Assembly (NCBI GenBank): GCA_026315105.1
Contig: CM048744.1
Coordinates: 345,553,668-345,617,667 of the forward strand
Direction: 5' to 3'
Source: Locusta migratoria
Lineage: Eukaryota > Arthropoda > Insecta > Orthoptera > Acrididae
Length of the DNA: 64,000 bases
Each line of letters starts with the position of its first letter. Position 1 is the first letter of the stretch. This document shows, in pieces, positions 1 through 9,924 of this stretch. Both the position numbers and the translations under genes were made by a program. Under the pieces are notes generated by a model, which ran no database searches, had not been told where the DNA came from, and saw only the letters and a list, made by a program, of their open reading frames with translations.

Positions 1-560
1 TTCCAGTCTTTGGGTACGGTTCTTTCGCTGAGTGATCGGCTGTGTATGATAACTAAGTATGGAGCTATTGCATCAGCATATAGTGAGAGGAATCTAGTTG
101 GTATACAATCTGGCCCGGAAGATTTGTTTTTGTTTAGTGACTTAGTTTATTTTACTACTACAGGAACATCTACTTCTAAATTTCGTATGCTGGCAGCTGT
201 TCTTGGTTCGAATTCTGGAGCGTTCACTTCCTCTTCTTTGGTGAACGAATTTCGGAAATCTGTTTTAAGAATTCAGCTGTCATCGGTAGTATTACCATTG
301 TTATCGCGTAGGTATTCTTTGTGTTTTGCCGCTAGTGTACTTCACACATGACCAGAATTTCTTTGGATTTTCTCTGCAAGATAACGAGGCAGGATTTCGT
401 TGTGGAAACTATTATAGGCCTCTCGCACTAAAGTCCACGCCAGGTTGCGGGTTTCTGTAAAAGATTGCCAGTCTTGGGGATTCTGCGCCTCTTTGAATTT
501 TGCATGTGTTTTTCTTTGCTTCTGCATCAGTGATCTGACCTGATTTGTGTACCGCGGGCG
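1..560 (-). mobile_element. LINE reverse transcriptase fragment (5' part), runs off the left edge
   Basis: Read on the minus strand, one frame runs from about 527 to the window edge with only three in-frame stops. It includes FKEAQNPQDWQSFTETRNLA, typical of the region just before the RT domain, and then NKSSGPDCIPTRFL followed by IAPYLVIIHSRSLSERTVP. The latter matches the start of non-LTR RT domains (KSSGPDGIP, then SL..G.VP..W). The rest of the RT domain would lie to the left of base 1. The stops show it is dead. The clade (jockey/CR1 versus RTE) cannot be settled from this part. Confidence 0.75.
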
Positions 561-797
561 GTCAACCCCTCTTTTATTAATTTATTTGGTATAAATCTCT
601 CGATTGCTAATGCGCTAATATGTCAAGATTATTGACGAAGCCAGATAAGTGGAGAAGCCAGTTTCCCTCTTTTACATCCTTGATTCTGGCCTTGAGATAT
701 TCGCCTCTTGTTGCGCTGCGATAGAATCTTTCTTCATTCAGGGCAGTGTGTAGGCACGAATTGTGGGTGACAGATTCGTAGGGTGTAGGGCCATACG
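561..797. other. Unassigned stretch between LINE and MITE
   Basis: No reading frame, terminal repeat or recognisable family was seen. It may be the upstream continuation of the minus-strand LINE. Confidence 0.3.
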
Positions 798-1118
798 CAG
801 TGGCGGACTTCGGAGGCCCGGGGCGGGGGCAAAACTGAACCCCCCCCCCACCCATCCGTCCACTCGTATTACTATAAAAAAGTAACTTTTGAGATTTGGA
901 GCCCCTCCAGGACGAAAGGCACGGGACAGTCTAAAATAATAGCTTTCGAGATTTGGAGGCCCCAAAACGAGAGGCCAAGGGCGCTAAAAATTTTTTAAAA
1001 AATTATAAAAAATAAAGATAGAGAAAAGTGATTTCTAAGTATTTGGAGGCCCCCCAAGACAGGAGGCCCGGGGCGGTCCGCCCCAACTGCCCCCCCCCTC
1101 CCCCCGCCCTAGTCCACC
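798..1118. mobile_element. hAT-type MITE, degraded right end
   Basis: It starts CAGTGGCGGACTTCGGAGG and carries GAGATTTGGAGGCCCC blocks and GGCCCGGGGCGG near the right end. The same blocks, in the same order, occur in the better preserved element at 46104-46386, which has matched termini and an 8-bp target duplication. Here the right terminus (CCTAGTCCACCA) is decayed and no target duplication is visible. Long C runs explain the spurious proline-rich frames. Confidence 0.6.
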
Positions 1119-1130
1119 AAACAGATCAGA

Positions 1131-1325
1131 TTAGCAGGTTCACCGGACTTTTAAATATGTTGTCTCGGACTGTGCGGGCATTTAAATGTGTTGGTGTGTG
1201 CCCAACGCATAAGAAGTTTACAAAAGCGTGTGACGCATTCCGAATGGAACGAGTGTATTTGAAAGCGTGCGTGATTCACTGGGAACGACGTCTGCATCAT
1301 GCTTGATAGCCACGTGCAGCACTGT
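1131..1325 (+). repeat. Dispersed repeat, copy A
   Basis: The block with GTCTCGGACTGTGCG, CATTTAAAT, GCGTGTGACGCA and CGTGCGTGATTCACTG recurs in inverted orientation at about 11335-11555. The family is unknown and no coding capacity is apparent. Confidence 0.7.
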
Positions 1326-1359
1326 CTCTTCCGCGAATGTAATGTATAATAACATAACA

Positions 1360-1405
1360 CTACTACTATACTACTACTACTAATAATAATAATAATAATA
1401 ATAAA
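1360..1405. repeat. ACT/AAT trinucleotide microsatellite
   Basis: Runs of ACT followed by AAT triplets. Confidence 0.85.
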
Positions 1406-1559
1406 TAAAATCCTATTTACGATATCGAATAAAAATTTATAACTATTCTAATTTTGTTCCCACGAAATATTTGCACACACAAATAAGCCCACTGACTCAC
1501 TAAATGCACAGTTATGGGAGTTGTGGAAGACCACAGCTGTAAATTAGTCGATATAAAGA

Positions 1560-1990
1560 GCTATTTACCAGTCCACACCTACATCTACATCGATACTCTC
1601 TTCAAGTCACACTGAAGTGTACGGAAGAGGGTTCATCGAACCACTTTTAAGATATTTCTCTATAGTTCCATTCTCTAACAGATCGCGGGAAAAAGGAACA
1701 CCTACATGTTCCCGTTTTCGATCTGATTTCTCTTGTTGATCATTTCACCCTATGTAGGTGTGTGCTAACAGTTTATGTTCGCATTATGAAGAGGAAGTTA
1801 GTGAAAGAAATTGCGCAAATAGATCTCGCCCAACTCGTGCATCATTTCTGTGATAATCTCTCTCCTATACGGAGGCTTACCTGCAGTAGTTAGAAAAATA
1901 CGCATGTAGTCCATCTCGATAGGCAGTTTCTTGAATTTTGCAAGGCCATTTTCACGTCAAATTGGGTGCGGCTTTTCGCATCAGTTTCCA
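1560..1990 (-). mobile_element. CR1/jockey-type LINE 3' region, decayed
   Basis: The plus strand begins CACCTACATCTACATCGATA. Its complement resembles the 3' terminus of the LINE at 56620-57665, which ends GAGTATATGTGTAGATGTA. The following sequence has no intact frame. I recall this ACATCTACAT terminus as the 3' end of an abundant orthopteran CR1/jockey LINE. Confidence 0.5.
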
Positions 1991-2167
1991 GGGTTTCACT
2001 TCGAGACAATGACGCTTGTCTACAGCTTGTGTAATCACCCGGTTTTCTTTCAAGAAATTATTATTTGAAAATCTGTATCTTAGAAATAATACTACGTTTT
2101 TTATATGGTTGTAGCTCCAACGTTTTTTCAGATTTTCCAGGCTCTCCCTTGGTCTCTGCCCCGAAGA

Positions 2168-2467
2168 GCCGGCCGCGGTGGCCGAGGAGACTAAGGCGCT
2201 CCAGCCACGGACTGCACGGCCACTACGGTCGGGGGTTCGAATCCCCCCTCGGGCATGGATATTTGTGCCGTCTTAGTTCATAAGTAGTTTGTAAGTTTAG
2301 GGACTGATAACCCCATAGTTAAGTCCCATAAGCTATACAAACATTTGAACACGACTCACGATGCCGCCTCACAACTCTACTTCCGCCAATACCTCGCCTC
2401 CTACTTTCCAAACTTCACAGAAGCTCTCCTGCGAAACATGCAAGACTAGCACTCCTGGAAGAAAGGA
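2168..2467 (+). mobile_element. SINE carrying an extra 3' segment (copy 1 of a composite)
   Basis: The SINE head (GCCGGCCGCGGTGGCCGAGG), B-box and body end at TTTGAAC (2350). They are followed without a break by about 117 bp (ACGACTCACGATGCCGCCTC through GGAAGAAAGGA). This is the downstream flank of the SINE at 20525-20720, where that same SINE sits inside another repeat with a target duplication. This copy starts at the SINE 5' end and lacks the left half of the host repeat. Confidence 0.8.
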
Positions 2468-2523
2468 ATATTTTTGAATACGCAACTAAGACTAGCTATG
2501 TCCACCGGATACAAGTCCCACAC

Positions 2524-2530
2524 ATAATCG

Positions 2531-2593
<63 letters not shown>
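2524..2593. repeat. (AT)n microsatellite
   Basis: About 33 uninterrupted AT dinucleotides. Confidence 0.98.
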
Positions 2594-2640
2594 CAATGTC
2601 TTTTGTATACATCTGAAGCTCTTTAGTATCGAACGCAATC

Positions 2641-3700
2641 ATGACCCTTGTTGTTGTTGTTGTTGTTGTGTTGCTGTTCTCTGGTTTGAGCAAGCCTCCT
2701 CATCTCCGGCAGCTTACATCCATTTGAACCTGCTTACTGTATTCGTCTCTCGGTCTCCGCTACGATTTTTACCCCACACACTTCCCTCAAGTACTAAACT
2801 GACGATTCGTTGATGTCTCAGAATGTGTCCCACCAATCGACTCATTCTCCTCAATTATGTTCAGTACTTCCTCATTAGTTATGCGATCGACCCACCTAAT
2901 CTTCAGCATTCATCTGTAGAACCACATTTCAAAAACTTCTCTTTTTGTCTGAAGTCGTTCACGTTTCATCCCCGTACGATGCTACACTGTAGACAAATGC
3001 TTTCAGAAACGACTCCCCAAACATTTAAATTGATTTTGGATGTCAACTCATTTTTCTTGAAAATTGCTTTTCTAGCTATAGCCATTCTGCATTTTATAAC
3101 TTTACTTTGGAAATCAAAAGTTATTTCTTCCCAAATAACAAAACTCATGGACTAATTTTATTGTCTCCTTTCTTAATGTAATTCCTTCAGCATCGCTTGA
3201 TTTTCTTACACCCTTGTTTTGCTCTTGTTAATGTTCACCTCATACCCTCCTTTCAAAACACAGTTCATTTCGTTCACTTGCTCTTCCAGCTCTTTACTGT
3301 CTCTGGCTGTTATAATGTCATCGAGGAACTGCAAAGTTTCCTTCCACTTTAGTTCCTGCTCCAAATTTCTCCTTGCTTTCCTTCACAGCTTGCTGGTTGT
3401 ACAGATTGAATAACATTGGGGACAGGTTACAACCCTGTCTTACTTCTTTACAACCACCGTGTTCCTTTCATGCCCTTCGACTCTTATAACTGCTGACCTT
3501 TATGAGGATCTTTTTATTGATATTTCCACATACTTTTACTCCCACATAAATTTATCAGATGTCTGGCTTCAATTGTGCCTTATTAACCGTGAAAACAAAG
3601 GATACTATTTTTCTCGTTTCGCTTACCGGGCCACTGCCAATTTCTCTGTATTAACATTTAGTTGTAGTCACTGCATCAAGTTAATATTTTGTTGACATCT
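2641..3700 (-). mobile_element. RTE-type LINE, 3' half, decayed
   Basis: It begins with (GTT)n, the complement of the CAA-rich tail seen at the 3' ends of the RTE copies at 11140 and 34710. The complement carries the same landmarks in order: the CATTTGTCTACAGTGTAGCA region, the RT C-terminal cell, and the ACTGCAGTTCC/ATGACATTATA region around motif C. Frames are broken throughout, so this is an old copy. Confidence 0.7.
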
Positions 3701-3924
3701 TCCTGTGTATTACTATTATCGGCAACGTAGACAAGAGCGCAACTTCGAAAATAAAACATAAATAGAATAACAAATAAAAAAGTAACGAAAATGCTAATAT
3801 CACGACTAATATCAGTGAATGAATTTATTAACATAAATCAATAGCAGAGATGGAGCTACATTCTTCCCTTGGTACCCGTGAAATCACGCTTATATTTTTC
3901 ATTGACTTCCCACATTCTCATGTT

Positions 3925-4285
3925 TGTAAACCTATTGGACCAAACTGCTACGGTCGTCAGTCCCTAGACTTACGAACTACTTAAACTAACTTACACTAAG
4001 GACAACAAGAACACCCATGCACCAAGGACGACTCGAACAAATCAAAATGTTCAAATGTTTGTACAGTCTATGGGACTTAATTACGGGGTCATCAGTCCCT
4101 AAACTTACAAACTACTTATGAACTACTTACGAACTAGGACGGCACAAATATCCATGCCCGAGGGGAGATTCGAACCCCCGACCGTAGTGGCCTTGCAGAC
4201 CGTGACTGGAACGACTCGAACCTCCGGCGGGAACGACCGCCCAGTCCGTAGCATGAAGCCTTAGACCAAGTGGCCATTCCGCCCG
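3925..4285 (-). mobile_element. Older SINE, split by a younger SINE
   Basis: The left half (3925-4038) contains GTCAGTCCCTAGACTTACGA and CCATGCACCAAGGACGACTC, which is the SINE body on the minus strand. The right half (4211-4285) resumes with ACGACTCGAACCTCCGGCGG and ends GGCCATTCCGC, the tRNA-like head. The halves meet exactly at the duplicated ACGACTCGAAC flanking the inner SINE. Confidence 0.8.
4039..4210 (-). mobile_element. Younger SINE nested in the SINE at 3925-4285
   Basis: Minus-strand SINE: GGGGTCATCAGTCCCTAAAC body, CCATGCCCGAGG, then GATTCGAACCCCCGACCG B-box. The direct repeat ACGACTCGAAC flanks it at 4028-4038 and 4211-4221, an 11-bp target-site duplication typical of LINE-mobilised SINEs. 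The 5' head is truncated. Confidence 0.85.
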
Positions 4286-4424
4286 TCTCACATTCTCATA
4301 CATGAAGAACGCGACTTGTCCATGTTTTTCCAACGTACTTTGTTACGTTTGAGCACTGGATGCATTGTACACTACATACTGAAGTGAGCCGAAGTGCCGT
4401 TTGGTTATAAAGAAGAGTGTTCGC

Positions 4425-4532
4425 GGCCAGCCGCGGTGGCTGAGCGGTCTGCGGCGCTCCAGTCACGGCCGCTGCGGTCGGAGGTTCGAATCCCCCCTCG
4501 GGCATGGATGTTTGTGCCGTCTTCAGTTCAAT
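4425..4532 (+). mobile_element. SINE, 3'-truncated
   Basis: The head (CAGCCGCGGTGGCTGAGCGG) and B-box (GAGGTTCGAATCCCCCCTCG) are present. The body stops after GTGCCGTCTTCAGTTCA. It lies just beyond the 3' end of the minus-strand gene. Confidence 0.85.
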
Positions 4533-4539
4533 TACAGGT

Positions 4540-4677
4540 AAGCACAAAACATTTGATAAAAAAACTCGCTTTATTTATACACATTCAGAAATTAAATTAT
4601 TAAAGAATAAATAAATAACGAGTCTATGCATAAATAAATTAATGTATAAATAAATAAATAAACTGTAAGCGTAGGCA
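4540..4677 (-). terminator. 3' UTR and poly(A) signal of the minus-strand gene
   Basis: On the minus strand the stop codon is followed by AT-rich sequence with several AATAAA hexamers. The last one, at 4575-4570, sits just before an A/T-rich stretch and the SINE. It is the most likely cleavage signal, giving a 3' UTR of about 120-140 nt. Confidence 0.6.
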
Positions 4678-4777
4678 TCATTTGGTCTTCCTGTGCCGGT
4701 TGGCCGTCTGCTGGTTCCTGTAGATGGACGTCGTGTTGGTGTCGGGCATCAGTGGAGGCAGGTACTCCACCAGCAAC
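4678..4777 (-). CDS. Terminal coding exon of an unrecognised host gene
   Basis: On the minus strand a good acceptor (GTTTGTGTTCGCAG) precedes 1 nt plus 32 codons and TGA. The peptide starts LLVEYLPPLMPDTN and ends QTANRHRKTK. It is hydrophilic and basic at the C terminus, with no membrane segment. Codons are GC-rich, unlike the flanking AT-rich DNA. The single leading G completes a codon (AG+G, Arg) left open by the exon at 34840-34996, so I place them in one gene separated by a 30-kb intron. A 3' UTR with AATAAA follows. I do not recognise the family. The exon call is well supported by splice site, phase and composition. The join is an inference, since an exon inside the repeats could have been missed. 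Confidence 0.7.
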
Positions 4778-5190
4778 CTGCGAACACAAACAAACAACGT
4801 ATGTAAGGCAGCTGCAACGCCAGCTTCGCACAGTAACAGCGTTTGTGTTGTTTGGGGGGGTCGCCGTCACAGCAGCGAGTAGCTGCACCTCGAAACACTG
4901 GCCCACTGTATGACTGAATACTAGGAGTTCCCTAACACAAAAACGTAGGTCTAAGAAAAGTCAATTTTTTTAATTACGTAATTCCTTGACTAATACAATA
5001 AATACACCATGTTGAAGTTGTGGTGTCGCACAAGTCTGAAGTGCGCGCCACGTACTTTTTCCGCTCGCCGCCATGCACGCACGGCGCGGCGTTCTTACGA
5101 CGTCAGCCACGAGCGCCCTCTGCTTCAATCCCACTCGTGGCCATCACTGAACTGCATCGGTCACTTAGGATTAGAACAGGCTCTAGGACT

Positions 5191-5985
5191 CAGTGGCGGA
5201 GCTACACGAAAACTGGGCGTCGGCGAACTCGTCTTTGCGAGGCCCCTTTCATTTTTTCAGTAAGGAAGAAAATGTTAAATAAAATGAGCTGAATTATAGA
5301 TCCATAATAATTATACTAAAATTTTATTAGTATAACATACAAACATTATTGCAATGACAAAAATTACAACAGACAAACACTAATTAAAATACAGAAATTT
5401 TCGGCTTTTCGCTACACAGAATTTTTTAAAGATCAATCATAATTAATACTAGCCACTATTTCGGCTTCAATTGACAGTACTCACAACGCAGATAGTGCTT
5501 CTTGGCTCATTGTGCTTCTCAAGTAAGTCTTAATCGATTTTAACTTTGTGAATTTTCTCTCGGCCTAAGCTGTACTGTCTGGAACTGTTAGCATGATACT
5601 GATTTTTACATAAACATTTAGGTATACTTCTTCCACATTGTTTTCTAAAATATACTGATGAAGTTGTTTTGCAAGTATTTAACTAAAAATTGCATCACTC
5701 CTGCGCATAATAAATATGGCCGAGCGCATTAAGTAGTCATACCACGGTGAACGAGATCGCTCTCGTTGGGGGTCGAATCCCACCCTTGGGTACGGAAGTT
5801 GAGTTCGTCCTTTGGTTAAGCTAGTGTAAGTTAGATGTAGGTCTTCGCTACATAAATCAGCAGTTGAAAAGAGCCGTTAAACGTCAAATATAAAAAACTA
5901 AAATTTTAACCATGTTTTGCGAGTCCCCCACAGGCGCGAGGCCGTCGGCGGTTTCCGACGTCGCCGACGCCTAGCGCCGCCACTG
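5191..5985. mobile_element. hAT-type nonautonomous element
   Basis: The left end is CAGTGGCGGAGCT and the right end is GCGCCGCCACTG, imperfect inverted termini. The 8-bp direct repeat CTAGGACT flanks it exactly (5183-5190 and 5986-5993). An 8-bp duplication plus CAGTGGCG termini identifies the hAT superfamily. There is no transposase. Confidence 0.85.
5710..5890 (+). mobile_element. Divergent tRNA-headed SINE inside the hAT element
   Basis: ATGGCCGAGCGCATTAAGTA resembles the A-box head, GGGGGTCGAATCCCACCC the B-box and CTTGGGTACGG the start of the body. The body is divergent from the other copies. Confidence 0.6.
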
Positions 5986-6219
5986 CTAGGACTCATCGGT
6001 AGGCAGGACTCTACCTAGATAAACTATGTATCAGCATTCTGCAGTCAAGAACTATGTAAAAGTTAAGTATTACCAAGCCTGTACGAAATATATATCTTGT
6101 TCTAATTTAACCTAGTGTTTCTAGTTTCTGCTGTCCCACTGGCTGGTCACCTCCGCACCTGCACACGCGTGCATCCTATTTCCTGTGTCGGTCTGTTTCT
6201 AGTCGGCCACCGACACCCA

Positions 6220-6660
6220 GGACAACCGGCGGAAACGAGACACAAAAGTGACAACGAGGATGGGACACAAAAAAAGTCGAATAAACGGAGAGCCTGAAAA
6301 CTGTTTTCAGAATCCAGTCAATAGCTACTACATAGCGCTTAGACTACTACGTAATTTTGAGAAATTCGAAGAAAGATATATTTCGTTACAAATTGAAAAT
6401 ATGGAGGAGCTTTCTTAACGAGTATAATTGGATTGTGACTCTTACTGGGAACATATATTTTTCTGTCTCCATTCATAAAAAATAAGATAATATGTTCCAT
6501 TCCAAAACACACTCAAAAAATTCATCCTATAATGTGTAATGCGTACATATTTTACAAGAAACTTGAAACGACAGAAGAGATTAGAATCGTTTCCTTTGAA
6601 TTCTCACGGACAGTTGTGAGGGAGAGGGTCACCAGAAAATTTTTAGATGGAAGGGGGTCG
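6220..6660. other. Unassigned AT-rich DNA
   Basis: No gene, terminal repeat or known family was recognised. Confidence 0.4.
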
Positions 6661-6849
6661 CCGGCCGCGGTGGCCGAGCGGTCTGCGGTGCGCCAGTCAC
6701 TGTCAGCACGGCCGCTGCGGTCGGGGATTCGAATCCCCCCTCGGGCATGGATGTTTGTGCCGTCTTTAGTATACGCTAGTTCATAAGTAGTTTGTAAGTT
6801 TCGGGACTGATGACCCCGCAATTAAGTCCCATAAGCTCTACATTTGAAC
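6661..6849 (+). mobile_element. SINE, near full length
   Basis: Head CCGGCCGCGGTGGCCGAGCG, B-box GGGGATTCGAATCCCCCCTC, body ATGGATGTTTGTGCCGTC and GGGACTGATGACCCCGCAAT, end CATTTGAAC. Clear flanking direct repeats were not found. Confidence 0.9.
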
Positions 6850-7900
6850 GTTTTTTAAGAGTGTTCGTTCGTGTGTTTGCAGTTAATAGAAATACACAGT
6901 TTTATTTCCACCTTGATAAAATTTAGCACACTTGAGCTCCAAAACAACAGACAGTTGTGCCAACCCCTGCACTACCTAGACTCATGGGCTTCCCCGTCGT
7001 GGAAATGATCGATACAACACGCATTTATTTAGTCTCTGACTTGACTGTAGAACAAAAGAGTCTCAGTTGTTAGGTAACAATCGCCGTGGGGTAAAATTCA
7101 CCTGGCTACCTTCAATATAAAATATCGATCTCGTGCATCGACTGGTAACTAGCACTTCGTGTCGAGAAATTCACAGTTGTGCACTTCGCGGTATGTAACT
7201 CTGTAGTAAATCCTATAACTGTACTGTCATTGATTCAGTCACCTTATTTAAATTTAATCAATTACTTAAATTAAAATAATAAAAATTTCCGCTTGGTGGG
7301 ATGATAAAAAATATTTATTTAAAAATATTTAATACAAAACACAAACTAGATTGAACATCCAAGTTTACAATTACCATCTAATATGAAGGAATAATCTAAA
7401 TGATTATGACGTTACACTGATCATTATGAAACTTGAATTTAACACCGACTGACAAGTCAAAAAACCACTATCGTGAATTCATACAATATTTGTAACGGAA
7501 TAATTGAACCGGAATATCAGTGCAGGGTTGATTTTCCCAACTACACAATCCCACTAACGTGTGAAGGCGCTGCGCTGCAGTGGCGTGGGCGCAGGGCGGC
7601 TGTAAGCTGAAAATTTCCGCGACCACGAAATAAAAACACGCTCCGTTACTCGGAAGCTGTGCTCCCTCCTATCAGCCTCTGTGCGCTCGGCAGTACACAG
7701 TGCCTACGATCTCAAGCAGTTCTCCCAAGTCAGGGCCACTTCAGTATTTTCAAAGGGTAATAATCAGATCGCTGCCCCGAACTTTACACGAACATCCGCA
7801 GTGCTATCTATTAGTTCTTTGCTGTATTATGCCGTTCTTTCCAAGCATAAAATACACCTAAAACTTCAAATTACGATATCTTTTATTTTCCTGATCTGAT
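6850..7900. other. Unassigned AT-rich DNA
   Basis: No intact frame or boundary repeat was seen. A GC-richer patch at 7560-7760 has no recognisable coding signal. Confidence 0.4.
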
Positions 7901-8345
7901 TCTAATGAAATGAAGCCAATATGTTGCCCCAGGATATTCTTTATCTGTGATACCCCACGAATGTTCATTTAGTACTTTTGGAGATCACTTTCTACAAATA
8001 AAAACATGGGATTTCTTTCAGAGAAATGTTGAAATTGTGATATCTTACTTTCTCTGGTCCGATTTTGTGAAATGAAGCGTTTCTGTAACCGCAAGATACC
8101 CTCACGTTTCCTGTGAAAACCCCCTAAAAATTCGTCTATTAGTTTTGCAGATGAAAGAGAAACATAGAAATGACGGTTCTAGATTAAAAACGTTAAATTG
8201 TGATGTTCTTCTTTCAGTATCCGATTTTTATGAAACTATATGTTGTCCCAAGATACGCTGAAGTTACCTTTGAAAACCCCTCGAATTCGAGAAGTAGTTT
8301 TGGAGAGGTGGTTTCTAATAGATGAACAGACAGACACGACGGACT
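7900..8345 (+). repeat. Internally repetitive noncoding repeat
   Basis: Three diverged units of roughly 150 bp share TCCGATTTT.TGAAA, CCCAAGATA, TGTGAAAACCCC and AGTTTTG.AGAT, ending with GAACAGACAGACACGACGG. Repeats of this style (AGACAGAC end) are common in insect genomes, and no function is evident. Confidence 0.6.
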
Positions 8346-8469
8346 GTGAAAACACTTCGTGATTCTATTTTGATGAAATCATGCCTAGATCCAATCTTCG
8401 TTCATGTTTTCTGTGAAAACCGCATGAAAATTTGTCCAGAAGTTTTGAAGATTCAACCGAACAGCGACA

Positions 8470-9360
8470 GGCCTACATTTAGAGATTTATTATTAGTATA
8501 TATATGTTGTACAATTGTAAAATTTTGCAGGAATATATTGAGTTGTATAAGTGCTGTATGTCGGTAAAATCTGTTGCGAATATGGTTAGTAGTAAAGAAG
8601 TAATAGATTAAAACGTGACGCTTGATGGAGCGGTTTTCCATCTTTACGTCCTCATATCTCATGAACTACGTGTCGTAATGTGATACAATTTCTAAAGTAT
8701 ATTCATCTGTATGTGTGTATAGTATCTGTATAATTTCCTGCGATTTCAATTTGTAGTGTAGGAATTTTAAATTGTAATGTTATACCGAATGCCGTAGGTT
8801 TGCTCCATGAACAGCGGAAAAGTAGTAAGCGAGAAACTTTTTTCCTTTCATTATTTTGATGTGGTTGTCTGCGAGAAAAAGTTTAATGAAGTTTTGAAAT
8901 TATGTTTAAAGTTTGTTGCAAGTCGCCAAGTACTGTCATTCTCATATAGTGTATTTATAAAGTCTTGTCGCATTATGTAGCAGTTTTTTGCGATTCCTAT
9001 TGTTCATGACATTATATCTCCTGAACCATGCGTCGTACGTGGTTGGTACTCCTACAGCAGTTGTCAGCTCATGTTCCAAATATGTGTACCAAATTTGGTT
9101 GAAATCGGTCCAGTGGTTTAGGAGAAAATGTGCAGCATTGTCGTTTGACGTAGCAGTTTTTCGCGCATCTCTTTGTTTATGACGTCATATCTCCTTACGT
9201 ATGTGTCGTAGGTGATTCTTAACCCTACAGCGATTGCTGCCTGATATTAAGGTACATGTGTACCAAGTTTGCTTGAAATCGATCCAGTAGTTTAGGAGGA
9301 GATGTGGAACATACATACATACATACATACATACACACATACAGCCTATTTTATAAGATG
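8470..9360 (+). repeat. Long noncoding dispersed repeat, plus-oriented copy
   Basis: It shares many blocks with 11735-12610 in inverted orientation, for example GTTTAGGAGAAAATG, GCAGCATTGTCG, AAGTTTGTTGCAAGTCGC and GCTCCATGAACAGCGG. It ends in a (CATA)n run at 9309-9345. There is no coding capacity. Confidence 0.85.
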
Positions 9361-9484
9361 TAAGATTATATTATGTATATCCTCATCACAAATTTAATAA
9401 CATTGATTCTACCTTCACTTCTTGGGACAAGACTTGCACAATGTCCTCACAAACCCAAAGAATAATATTGCATATTGAACTCTT

Positions 9485-9862
9485 TTATGTTCTATGCAAA
9501 TACATTAAGGTAGAGAAGGAATCGCCAGTGGCCAAAGATTGGTAGATCACTGCTATCAGATGCTCTGTTGGAATTGCTTTCCGAAATTTTCTGTTCGTTC
9601 TAGACACAAGAGTATTTATGAGAGGCAGCAAGCTACCGAAATCTTCCACCCTCACCCTAACATAATTTTTTAAATACGCACCGAGTTCTAGAGTTAATCC
9701 TTGAACAAGCACTGCGTGAGCTCCGTGAGTAGCACGTTTGCGAAGGATCTCGCGTTGCCAGCATCTGCGGTTCCACCGCCTTTCTTTCCTATCAGCACCC
9801 AAAAGAGCAAGCGCACGGGCACATAGAAATGTAACACTTCCGACGTCGACATGGGAAGCCAA
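9485..9862 (-). pseudogene. PIF/Harbinger transposase N-terminal fragment
   Basis: An open minus-strand frame of 125 residues carries WQREILRKRATHGAH, LVQGLTLELGAYLKNYVRV, FGSLLPLINTLVSR and FRKAIPTEHLIAVIYQSLATG. The order and spacing match the N-terminal part of PIF/Harbinger transposases and HARBI1-like proteins (W.RE..., YFR.LRM....F..LL..., I....L...LR.LATGDS). The catalytic DDE region that should follow is absent: downstream minus-strand sequence is AT-rich with stops. A RTE LINE starts about 60 bp beyond its 5' end. No terminal repeats were found. Confidence 0.8.
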
Positions 9863-9924
9863 CTAGTACAATTCTTCAGGTCTAAACGGTCGATTAGGCG
9901 TGTATGAATGAGGTTGCCACTTGT

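Larger units (their letters stand above)
5019..6219 (+). mobile_element. Solo-LTR-like element interrupted by a hAT MITE
   Basis: With the nested 5191-5985 element and one target copy removed, about 400 bp remain, starting TGTGGTGTC and ending GACACCCA, an LTR-like TG...CA arrangement. The interior AAAGTTAAGTATTACCA and CACACGCGTGCATCC resemble an abundant Schistocerca LTR as I remember it. No polyprotein or partner LTR is in the window and no clear target duplication was found. Confidence 0.45.

Noticed and set aside
10..351. 113-codon plus-strand frame at the left edge
   Set aside because: Antisense of the LINE fragment, whose RT-like peptide reads on the minus strand.
5019..6244. An alternative LTR end at GAGACACA (6244) with a 4-bp duplication
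   Set aside because: The proposed flanks do not match exactly. The GACACCCA end at 6219 pairs better with TGTGGTGTC, so the boundary is left approximate.
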